This document shows, in pieces, positions 9,101 through 16,129 of a stretch of DNA of 62,453 nucleotides. This DNA is from Lentisphaeria bacterium (GTDB lineage: Bacteria; Verrucomicrobiota; Lentisphaeria; Victivallales; Victivallaceae). The notes beneath the pieces are model-generated. The model was given only the letters and a program-made list of their open reading frames with translations, was not told the origin of the DNA and made no database searches. The stretch's first letter is position 1; each line of letters starts with the position of its first letter. The DNA lies in assembly GCA_900768505.1 (NCBI GenBank), contig CAAGED010000049.1, positions 1-62,453 on the forward strand. The letters are read 5' to 3'. The position numbers and the translations under genes are program-made.

Positions 9101-9581
9101 AGAGAAGCCCCGGAAACCATTGAGCCAATGGGACGCGACTATGGCGTGGCTCGCTGATATCGGAAACAGCAAAAAACCTCCGGAACCGAAGCCACAACCC
9201 GTATCAAAACCCGTCAAACCCAAAGAAACGATGTCGCCATTTACATTCAAATCAAATGCTTTAAGGATCGGAAAACCGGCAGAACCTTCTGCTCCCCGGA
9301 AAAAGAATTCTATGCGGGAAGCATTGGATTTTCTTGCTCAGGAGTCGGCAAAAATCCAAGCTAAAGAAGCCGCAGAAAAAGCACATCAGGAACAAGTTTC
9401 CGCAGAAAAAGCTGCCGCCAAGCGTGAAGCGATTGCCCGCGAAGAAACGCTCCGACTGGAAGCGGAACAACAGGCAAGAGAAAAGCTTGCCCGTGAGCGA
9501 GCCGAACAAAATCGCCGCGAGCAGCAGGAACGGGAAGAACGGGAACGAAATAAAAAGAAATTAAGAGGAATGGATATATAA
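6177..9581 (+). CDS. MobF-family (TrwC/TraI-like) relaxase-helicase
   Basis: 1134 aa from the ATG at 6177, which has CAGGAG six bases upstream; an in-frame ATG at 6096 lacks one. The N-terminal TrwC relaxase domain shows the paired tyrosines NDYY (27-28) and the three-histidine metal site RHDASRALDPQVHTHN (about 151-166). A RecD/TraI-type helicase follows: Walker A GVAGAGKTS (about 446), Walker B VIIDESG (about 511), and the C-terminal motif TTSHKSQGRT (about 808) with FYVALSRGRKN. The last 250 residues are charged coiled coil. It nicks oriT, stays covalently bound to the 5' end and unwinds the strand for conjugative transfer. No coupling protein or mating-pore genes are nearby, so transfer would rely on a helper. 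Confidence 0.95.
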   Translation: MFSMTKIKAVNGAGKAFYANHLAANDYYSEKEKVVGIWSGSLAFDFDLLGKRVDTETFSLFQQNINPLTLSKLTQRTVSSGVRFFDFQCAAPKSVSIMALFDRRLLEAHDQAVQEAMIELERLAAARVRKGDNVRTNNLEMTGKIVYASFRHDASRALDPQVHTHNVVVNVTRDSEGKYKALESVEMCRAIRYAGKVYHNELAKRCRELGYDMVNRRNEKGNITWQDIAGVSEEVMEKFSKRRLQIEAEEAKFIAEHGRKPTLSENNFIAVTTRNSKMKHIDRAEVKKLQIAEMSDSEYQELRNIFSRARRESGMYISGDLDRAKKMLEEALPLVFERESVVKLNKVLAEALNQNLGEVDLKTLKNAVKEVPELRDLGGLKVNPWVSPEKVIEQELFAVKSVEERKDLFKEIAPDFEPFPGVESRKTQGELIHKILCSKDQFNLFHGVAGAGKTSTLQELCRGLQNGGVNSIYVIAPTNSATDVLKQEGFEESQTVASFLLSEKKPPEGSYVIIDESGLNSLREGVEIVKVARANNYRVLFVGDARQHTAVESGDFFRLLEDHSTIAKFSLTEIHRQQNEEYRRGISDCALGNFEAAFERFDRNGFIHEGKAKYLQEAAESYMKFTENGEFIDRAILVAPTHDEGDRLTDAVREKLKSSGSVAKTGRQTEVFRSWSKPKVWIKNVRNYAPGTTIAFIRNMKDIGNAGEVAKVERVEGDFVYLDSGKCLRPKAAADFIEVGELRKIELCRGDLIQFNVNLRDKKIYNGNIAQITDDPCKVMMLYSDGTPRELIDLPEDYATFKYGWVTTSHKSQGRTAENVVVAAQALDRKAFYVALSRGRKNMALHCPEKEFLKQQLSFRIGDRTSVHDLLAEGQISAERMLPLSEDAQRRKAETLPDEKYKSVIERTRLFMEYVKQTTAKVWERAKQIAARRSRWAKYGYGPISENTILEMDQERAIALAKEEALAREKQRQAEEKPRKPLSQWDATMAWLADIGNSKKPPEPKPQPVSKPVKPKETMSPFTFKSNALRIGKPAEPSAPRKKNSMREALDFLAQESAKIQAKEAAEKAHQEQVSAEKAAAKREAIAREETLRLEAEQQAREKLARERAEQNRREQQEREERERNKKKLRGMDI

Positions 9582-9596
9582 CATATGAAATGGTAT

Positions 9597-9653
9597 AATA
9601 AAGCAGTCATTTATAATAAAACAGCGAACTTTATTATAGATTTCTGCTTTATT
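9597..9653. repeat. Nested perfect inverted repeats after the relaxase gene
   Basis: The outer arms AATAAAGCAG (9597-9606) and CTGCTTTATT (9644-9653) enclose inner arms TATAATAAA (9612-9620) and TTTATTATA (9630-9638). All pairs are perfect. It lies 16 bases after the relaxase stop and could be an AT-rich transcript-end hairpin or a small mobile-element relic. Confidence 0.7.
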
Positions 9654-9878
9654 AAGCCAAAATTTTTATAGAAAAACACCCCTATTTTTCTGTAAAAATC
9701 AAAAAATATCTTGTTTCGTATCTATTTGATATTGAATGTTAAACAGTTAGATGATATTGATGTGTGGGATAAGAGATTATACCCCAAAACTTTTATGGTT
9801 GGAGGTCTTCTGAAACATCTGTGGCAAGTCATTTTCAAAAAAGTTTCCAAAAGATAGTTACATCGTTTGATGATAAAC

Positions 9879-9927
9879 AAAAAAACTCCTTAATCATACT
9901 GTTCAGTATGGCTAAGGAGCATTTTTT
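9879..9927. terminator. Bidirectional rho-independent terminator between relaxase and integrase
   Basis: CTCCTTA (9886-9892) pairs with TAAGGAG (9913-9919) and CATACTG (9895-9901) with CAGTATG (9904-9910). The hairpin is followed by six T on the plus strand and preceded by a run of A, which reads as T on the minus strand, so it can end both convergent transcripts. Confidence 0.8.
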
Positions 9928-9975
9928 GCTGTTTTTTATACCATTTTGCCCTCTAAACTATATAATTCAGTATGA

Positions 9976-11439
9976 TTAAGGCACATTTGAGGATTTTTCT
10001 TCTGAAGTGTTTTCCGCAATAAATTTTTGCGGATTATTGCCGATTTTCTTTTTCTGCAGGAGTTGATCGGCGTATAAATTCATTTTAACGATAAATTCTT
10101 CCGGTTCATCCTGGGCGAGTTGACAAAGTCGTTGCCGGAGTGTGCGGATGGTTGAAACGGAATCATCAATTTGCAGTAAACCTGACATCATCAACATTCC
10201 TTTCTGGCGGGCAACTTTGTCAGCATGCTGCTGATAATGTTTGGTCATATCTGAACTCAAATGTCCCACAATACTTTGGATCACCGGTAGTGGAACGCCT
10301 TTTAATCCGGCATAATAGCAAAAACAATGCCGCAAACTGTGAAAATCTTTGATGCTCTGATTTCTCCCATTTGAATTCAATTTTCGCGTTTTGATTCCCA
10401 GACCTTCCAGAAAAACTCTAATGCGATAGGACAATAACGGGGCATCTTCCAAGTAAATTTTTGCTGCATCCGGAACCACATATTCCTGAAACTCACCAGC
10501 GATATGCCGTTCTTTCCACAGCCATTGCAGACAGTCTGATAGCTCTTCGGTTATAGGAATATGAACCAATGTTTCAGTTTTGCTGGTAATTCGATGAATT
10601 TCTCTGTATCCTGATGTATCAAGATATTGTGGAGAATACCCGTCAACTTCCTCCCATTTGAGCGTCGCCACATCCCCCTCCCGCAAACCGGTGCATAACC
10701 CAATCGTAAGCATTGCCCGCATCAATGGTGGAGGATCGTTGAAAATCAACTTTAATTCAGCCGGAGTAAAGACCTCCCGATCCATCTGTTTGAGTTCTAT
10801 ACATCTGATATGGTAAAACGGATTTTCCGTAACTCCGAAACCCAGATCAGGCAACAGCATTTTGAAAACATAGCGGCAGATTTTCAGATATTTATTGATG
10901 GTCGCCACGGATACATTATTTCTCTTGTATTTTTTTCCGGATTTCCCGATTGTCCGCTTGTAAACACCATGATCCCGCAGAAAAGCGATGTAGGCATCAG
11001 CGTGTTCCGCTTCAACTTCTGCAAGATGAGTCAAATGATATTTATCCTGAACAAACAGTACGAAATCTTCCCAATGAGTACGGTTGATTTTTAAGGTAAT
11101 CTCTGTCATCGTTTTCCGCCGTGGCTTGGTCAGGAATCGTTCAAAAGCATCTTCCAACAAAATGGTGGTGCGGGCGGCAAATTGTTTCAGCTTGGCTTTT
11201 TCTTCCAGATATTCCAAGCGGTTATCAATTTCATTGATCTTGCGGAATGGTTCCAGATATTTTCTGGCAGCAGCCTCCGCTTTCCTCAAATCGGTGATCT
11301 TCTCTCCTTTTTCGTCTTTTAGGGTGACACTTTTGCGGGTTCCATTTGGCAAGCGATACTGCAAATAATATACGCCGTTACTCTTATAAACACGCCCAGT
11401 TCCGTTGGCTCGTCGTTTAGTACCTTTGGTTTTTGGCAT
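9976..11439 (-). CDS. Tyrosine recombinase/integrase of the mobile element
   Basis: 487 aa from the ATG at 11439 (MPKTKGTKRR). An in-frame ATG at 11499 would add 20 residues, but that start lies in a hairpin loop and has no ribosome binding site. The N-terminal arm-binding region (GRVYKSNGVYYLQYRLPNG), SAM-like core-binding domain and catalytic domain are present. Catalytic residues are visible: Arg in CTGLREGDVATLKW, HSLRH, VGHLSSDMT and the final Tyr in KHYQQH. It would integrate and excise the element. The gene ends by a shared terminator with the convergent relaxase gene. The element's att sites were not identified. Confidence 0.93.
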   Translation of the reverse strand: MPKTKGTKRRANGTGRVYKSNGVYYLQYRLPNGTRKSVTLKDEKGEKITDLRKAEAAARKYLEPFRKINEIDNRLEYLEEKAKLKQFAARTTILLEDAFERFLTKPRRKTMTEITLKINRTHWEDFVLFVQDKYHLTHLAEVEAEHADAYIAFLRDHGVYKRTIGKSGKKYKRNNVSVATINKYLKICRYVFKMLLPDLGFGVTENPFYHIRCIELKQMDREVFTPAELKLIFNDPPPLMRAMLTIGLCTGLREGDVATLKWEEVDGYSPQYLDTSGYREIHRITSKTETLVHIPITEELSDCLQWLWKERHIAGEFQEYVVPDAAKIYLEDAPLLSYRIRVFLEGLGIKTRKLNSNGRNQSIKDFHSLRHCFCYYAGLKGVPLPVIQSIVGHLSSDMTKHYQQHADKVARQKGMLMMSGLLQIDDSVSTIRTLRQRLCQLAQDEPEEFIVKMNLYADQLLQKKKIGNNPQKFIAENTSEEKSSNVP

Positions 11440-11450
11440 AGGCAGAAATC

Positions 11451-11521
11451 CTCTCTTGGTTCGTTGAAAATGAAAAGGTTTTTCGGGAACATACGCCATC
11501 CGTCCCGAAAAACCAAGAGAG
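11451..11521 (-). promoter_or_regulatory. Integrase mRNA leader hairpin that can mask the ribosome binding site
   Basis: On the minus strand, GGTTTTTCGGGA pairs perfectly over 12 bases with TCCCGAAAAACC, and CTCTCTTGGTT (complement of 11511-11521) pairs with AACCAAGAGAG (complement of 11451-11461). The two stems share GGTT. The AGAGAGG ribosome binding site for the 11439 start lies in the outer stem, and the alternative ATG at 11499 lies in the inner loop. The arms could instead be integrase arm-binding sites on DNA. Confidence 0.6.
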
Positions 11522-11559
11522 AACTTTTTTTGAAAGAGAACGATAACTCAACTCGTTAC

Positions 11560-11583
11560 ATTATACCGAAAACCTCCGGTTTT
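11560..11583 (-). promoter_or_regulatory. Integrase promoter -10 with adjacent operator-like palindrome
   Basis: A perfect TATAAT (minus strand, 11565-11560) is preceded by the inverted repeat AAAACC-GGA-GGTTTT (11569-11583), which occupies the spacer where a repressor could block RNA polymerase. No good -35 box at 17 bases is seen, consistent with a regulated promoter. Confidence 0.5.
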
Positions 11584-11782
11584 ACGCTCAAAAACTCCAT
11601 TTGCCATTATTTGCCAATTTTGTTGAATAACCACACAAAACCAAGCCAAACCACCTAAAAACAATATTTTTTTCAATCACAATAAAAAACAATAACCAAG
11701 CCACTTGCAACTTATTTATAATCAATATATTTAATATCAAATCAAGAGCAAAAAGATAAAAATTTAGTGTCCTAAAGGGGAC

Positions 11783-11810
11783 AAAAAAAGAGGTCGGGAA
11801 ATCCGACCTC
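11783..11810 (-). terminator. Rho-independent terminator of the large secreted protein gene
   Basis: GAGGTCGG/CCGACCTC (11790-11797 with 11803-11810) forms a perfect 8-bp stem, followed on the minus strand by seven T. It lies 25 bases after the stop codon of the 1338-aa gene. The remaining stretch to the integrase leader (11584-11782) is AT-rich with no gene seen. Confidence 0.9.
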
Positions 11811-11835
11811 AATTTTTCACCGAATAATTCAGTGT

Positions 11836-14800
11836 TTATTTTTCAATTCCACCCACATCCTTCAAACGAATTGACGGCGCAGCTGGTTTGAAATCCAACA
11901 AGTCCAACTTAGTGCGGTTCATACCTACGGTGATCGCCCGAACCTTGATCGGCAGATCAATTTTCTTGTCTCCACCCTCGGAAACCCACTGCTCACTTAC
12001 CGGACCCGGACTGTGATCGTTGAAAAGTTCTGTCTTGAACAACGGTTGTGCCACATAATTCCAACCATCAAAGTTGACACTCAAATTACCTGGCCAATCC
12101 ATTATATCACAACCCCAATCCCGACCTGTAGAGAGGTTCTTGAATACTTCACCGTTGGCATCCTCAATTTCGAAACGAATCTGCCCCCAGTTTGAATTAC
12201 CTTTTACCCAAACGCCTACCGCTTCCGGATTTCCAGGTACGGCAACCGGATTCTTGAAGCGCAATGTGGTATATTCGGTAATGTACTTGCTCATATCCTT
12301 GTTCTTGTTCACATCCAGCGCCACTTCAATGCACTCGCCTTTTTCGTCATCCTTAACCTGGCTGACAACAAAATCCGAGGGCTTGAGAATCGGCAGGAAG
12401 CCATTATGCGTGCTCTCCATGCTCTTGTCCGGAACAACTTCAAACAACTCCAATTTGTCCATCGGAGATGCAACCTTGGCCTTAGCAGCCCGAGCCGCAT
12501 CCTTGGCAAAACCGCGTCCGATAATCGCGACGCTTTGTACCGGAGATGAACTTACCACATATACCGGTGAAGTTCCTCCGTTAACAACCGCTTTACCGCT
12601 ATCCAATTTGGTTTCGCGTCCGAACATGTCGATGGCCTTATCCATGCCTTTGCCGGTCAATTCAAACTTAACCTCGCCACGGCTTGCCCACAATGCAGTG
12701 ACATACTTGCCGTCAGCCCGCTTGAATTCCAAAGCATAAACCGTGCTGGATCCGGTTGGAATCTGACGACTGAATTTAACGTCATCCAAAACGCTGGTCA
12801 ATACGCCGTAAGCAACGTAAGCCTGCTTGGGATAAGCGTAAGGTCCGCGCTGCAGAATACCAGAACCACCCCACAATCCGTTGTAATAACCATTGGAGCA
12901 GTCAATGAAGATACCCGGAGCGATTAACGGGAAATCGTGAGCCAAGGAAATCAATATATCACGCATGTACCACTCTGCCTGCTGAAGTTCGCCCATATCG
13001 CGTTCGCAACGATATACAAATTCCCAGGATCCATTCAATTTCAAATCCTTACCGCTCAACTTCTTACCAATATCCTTGGCAATAAGCATGCCCTGAAATC
13101 CTACTTCCTGCAGTTTTTCCGGCACAATTACCTGCGAGGGGGTTTCAATACCGATATAATCGTAATACTCAGCCTTGGCTCCGGCACGCAGCGGGCGGGT
13201 TACCGCACCGATGGAAGCGGAGGAATTACCAATCTGAATCTTCTGATTGGGATAATTTTTGCGGATGAATTCACCGCTGGCATTGATGAAATCAGCCAGC
13301 TTCTTCTCATAAGCCGCCGCGTTGGCATCATTGGCCGCCGGAACTTCCCAGCCCAGCAACTCTTCCGGAATGCCATACCCCGGAGCAGTTTCGTGCCAAA
13401 TCATCAATATATTGGATTCAGGATAGCGCTTCAACCAGGAATCAATTTTCTTCTTGGCCTCATCCATATCTTTTTCGGAGAACTTGCCGTCCGGACCGAT
13501 GTTTCTGGGGCTTAACGGGAAGTTATACATCATCTTACTGCTGATGTTATACTTTTTTATTTCCTCCGGCTTGGGATCAACCCAGGAAATCTTGCTGATA
13601 CCAGCTTTTTGGAGCAACGGCCCGGCGAATTCCACATCACCAACGCTGCCATGGGTACCACCGAACCACCAAGTGCCATACGGTGTCTTGAACTGATCTG
13701 CCTTGCGGCCGCTCTGAGGCATAATAGCAAATCTGGCCGGATGATTGAAGAGAACTTTTCCGCTCTTGTCAACCAGAGTTATCGGCAAATCATAATATCC
13801 GACTTCGGCCTTCAGCGGAATATTGACTGTCAAACTCTCGCCGGCATTTTTCAGGGAATACTTCTTGCTGCCAGAAAAAGCCACTTTGCCGTCTACGTCA
13901 ATTGCTTCCCACTTAACTTCACCATCCGAGGGTTCCAATGCGGTCAAAACCACATTAGTGGAGGCTTTTTCGTCCTTGGTAAAGACGTTGGCCGGCTGTT
14001 CCTGCTTCATATCCATTGCCACCGGGGATTTTTCCAAGGTGACGCCGAAAATCTGAAATGCGCTGTCGCTGTTGGGATCCGGCTTCATGGTATTGTCCAG
14101 CTGTTCAAAATTCTCCCAGCGCTTGCCGATGAATTCAAAATCCAAGTAGCTCTTGCGGGACGCCAAATCCAAAATTTTGCCAGTGTTCAACGGAATCGTC
14201 ACCTGGTAAAGCGGCAACTTTTTACCGTTCAATTCAACACTGCCGATCTCCTTGAAATTATCCGGTATCTTATCTCCGAAAATCTCAATATCGGTATCAC
14301 CCAACATATTGCCGCCGCTGCCGTTTTCCACATAATGTCCCAAACGGGTCACCAGCACCTTGTCCTTCTGCTGATCCGGATCAATGGCACAAACCACATA
14401 CGCCGTTGAATACGGTGCCGCCGGAACCCGATAATGAATCGCACTGGGGAATCCATCCAATGGAGTTCTGGCATGATATTCTTCAACTTCCAAACCCCAA
14501 TTGCCTTTGCCTTGCTTGGCAATGCCCACGTCAGCGGAATTCATGCCGTCAGCGATATCCATCGGAATACCATTAATCAGCTGATAACCCGGTTTCAATG
14601 AAATCTTGGCATCGGCGAACGCTTTGGCACGGGGATTGGCCTTAAAATCAAGCACATAAAAATTATTATTGGTATTGGGGCTCTTGGCCTTTACCACATA
14701 TTTGGAATTCCCCTTAAACTGAACCGCCGCTGCGCTGATTGGATTATCCAACTTCTTGATGAAAGAACCATCCAAGTAAAACATTGTTCCAGTCGGGGTA

Positions 14801-15852
14801 CTGATCAAGTCAATATCCAACGGGTGTTCGGAGGCCTTGGGCAGCTTGTCCCAATCCCGCAAAATATCAAAATATTGCTTTTCAGCATCGTAACTGGAGA
14901 CGTAACGACGCAAATTCGGCCGTACATACTGAGTGGCGAAAGCTCCGTTTGTCCCCATACGGATTACCGCATCGGCCAAATCAACTTTATCTCCCTTTTT
15001 CTTATCCAAAGCAGGAACAACTAAATTGTGGGTTATGCCGCCGGCGGCGATTTCAATATTTTGAGTCTTACCGTCCGCACCGGTCAAAATCAGGGTTGCC
15101 CCGCTGCCGATTTGCATGCGAATACCGGAATCTTTGTTTAAATCAATTTTTACCGTTTCGCCGGGTGCGGCGCTCCTGGCGTCGGCATCCATCTGCTTTA
15201 AACTATTAAATGCGGCGAAATGCTTCTCCACCGGATAGCCCTTAACCGGCGCTAAATCGGTCAGCAAAAGCGAATTTATCGCAAAATCGGCCTTTTCAAA
15301 ACCTTTAAAGTTGATGCCCTTGATCTTCTGCTTAAATGGAACACTGAGAACCTCTTTAAAACTGCGATCGAATGTACGGAAAACCTTGAGATTATTTCCG
15401 TCCATAGAAATCACACACTCCCGCCAATTCCAATTCGGCATGGCAACCGGCAGCTTATACTCAGCGGCACCGATTTTTATTCCGTTATGGTCAAAAGCAA
15501 TAATCACATCCTTGTTGTCCGCAGTCTTGAAAACAACTTCGAATTTGCCAGCATCATTCATAAAACGATAACCGAAACGGAAATTGAGCTTATTCAAGTC
15601 CGGCACCGCAATATCCTTGGCGTAGACCATTACGCTGGGAGATTTGGTTCTGATGTTCAAATCGGCGGAATTGGCCCAAATCGGTTCATTGCCGACGGTA
15701 ATGCCTTTGTCCGCAGTTACTCCGGGAGCCATGTTGGCGTAATTCTGGAAATTCTCCTGAAAATACACCTTGGCCTCGGCCGCAGTCAAAGCCGGCAGCG
15801 TCGCACAAAAAGCGATTGCCGCATACATGAGAGCGTTCGATCTTTTTTTCAT
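11836..15852 (-). CDS. Very large secreted protein with a glycosidase-like TIM-barrel region
   Basis: 1338 aa with a clear signal peptide (MKKRSNALMYAAIAFCATLPALTAAEA). An N-terminal beta-rich region (about 28-210), further beta domains to about 700, then a region about 780-1090 that looks like a (beta/alpha)8 barrel: TPYGTWWFGGTHG, WLKRYPESNILMIWHETAPGYGIPEELLGWE, YDYIGIETPSQ and APGIFIDCSNG. After this comes a beta domain (VTALWASRGEVKFEL) of the type that follows clan-A glycosidase barrels, and a C-terminal carbohydrate-binding-like sandwich. It is probably exported to act on polysaccharide. The family, catalytic residues and substrate are not recognised. It is monocistronic, with a terminator just after it. 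Confidence 0.7.
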   Translation of the reverse strand: MKKRSNALMYAAIAFCATLPALTAAEAKVYFQENFQNYANMAPGVTADKGITVGNEPIWANSADLNIRTKSPSVMVYAKDIAVPDLNKLNFRFGYRFMNDAGKFEVVFKTADNKDVIIAFDHNGIKIGAAEYKLPVAMPNWNWRECVISMDGNNLKVFRTFDRSFKEVLSVPFKQKIKGINFKGFEKADFAINSLLLTDLAPVKGYPVEKHFAAFNSLKQMDADARSAAPGETVKIDLNKDSGIRMQIGSGATLILTGADGKTQNIEIAAGGITHNLVVPALDKKKGDKVDLADAVIRMGTNGAFATQYVRPNLRRYVSSYDAEKQYFDILRDWDKLPKASEHPLDIDLISTPTGTMFYLDGSFIKKLDNPISAAAVQFKGNSKYVVKAKSPNTNNNFYVLDFKANPRAKAFADAKISLKPGYQLINGIPMDIADGMNSADVGIAKQGKGNWGLEVEEYHARTPLDGFPSAIHYRVPAAPYSTAYVVCAIDPDQQKDKVLVTRLGHYVENGSGGNMLGDTDIEIFGDKIPDNFKEIGSVELNGKKLPLYQVTIPLNTGKILDLASRKSYLDFEFIGKRWENFEQLDNTMKPDPNSDSAFQIFGVTLEKSPVAMDMKQEQPANVFTKDEKASTNVVLTALEPSDGEVKWEAIDVDGKVAFSGSKKYSLKNAGESLTVNIPLKAEVGYYDLPITLVDKSGKVLFNHPARFAIMPQSGRKADQFKTPYGTWWFGGTHGSVGDVEFAGPLLQKAGISKISWVDPKPEEIKKYNISSKMMYNFPLSPRNIGPDGKFSEKDMDEAKKKIDSWLKRYPESNILMIWHETAPGYGIPEELLGWEVPAANDANAAAYEKKLADFINASGEFIRKNYPNQKIQIGNSSASIGAVTRPLRAGAKAEYYDYIGIETPSQVIVPEKLQEVGFQGMLIAKDIGKKLSGKDLKLNGSWEFVYRCERDMGELQQAEWYMRDILISLAHDFPLIAPGIFIDCSNGYYNGLWGGSGILQRGPYAYPKQAYVAYGVLTSVLDDVKFSRQIPTGSSTVYALEFKRADGKYVTALWASRGEVKFELTGKGMDKAIDMFGRETKLDSGKAVVNGGTSPVYVVSSSPVQSVAIIGRGFAKDAARAAKAKVASPMDKLELFEVVPDKSMESTHNGFLPILKPSDFVVSQVKDDEKGECIEVALDVNKNKDMSKYITEYTTLRFKNPVAVPGNPEAVGVWVKGNSNWGQIRFEIEDANGEVFKNLSTGRDWGCDIMDWPGNLSVNFDGWNYVAQPLFKTELFNDHSPGPVSEQWVSEGGDKKIDLPIKVRAITVGMNRTKLDLLDFKPAAPSIRLKDVGGIEK

Positions 15853-16052
15853 CCTTTTTTCCTTATGGTATGTGGTTATAAGTACAACTTTTCCAAAGTT
15901 ATATCATAAAAAAACAAGTCTCAATTTCACCTATATCTACTGAAACTAGCACTTCCAAATCAATAATTCAAGCAAAAAATCCGATAAAAAAACTGCTTTT
16001 TCTTATATTATACAGCATGATTGGCAAAAAAAGTTTTTTTTATAGAAAAAAA

Positions 16053-16081
16053 TTGTAATTTTTTCAATCTCATGGTATCTT
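16053..16081 (+). promoter_or_regulatory. Possible promoter of the P-type ATPase operon
   Basis: TTGTAA, a 17-base spacer and TATCTT precede the ATG at 16130 by about 50 bases, in the 277-base gap shared with the divergent secreted-protein gene. No zinc-responsive operator is recognised. Confidence 0.35.
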
Positions 16082-16129
16082 ATTGGGATATTTTTCTACT
16101 TTATCAATCATAAACTTGCGAGAAAAAAA

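Larger units (their letters stand above)
4853..11583. mobile_element. Putative integrative mobilisable element (boundaries uncertain)
   Basis: Relaxase, integrase, candidate oriT and the IS30-like remnant are contiguous. Mating-pair and coupling genes are absent here. The adjoining type I RM operon may be cargo of the same element, which would then extend past position 1. No att direct repeats were identified, so the ends are provisional. Confidence 0.5.
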
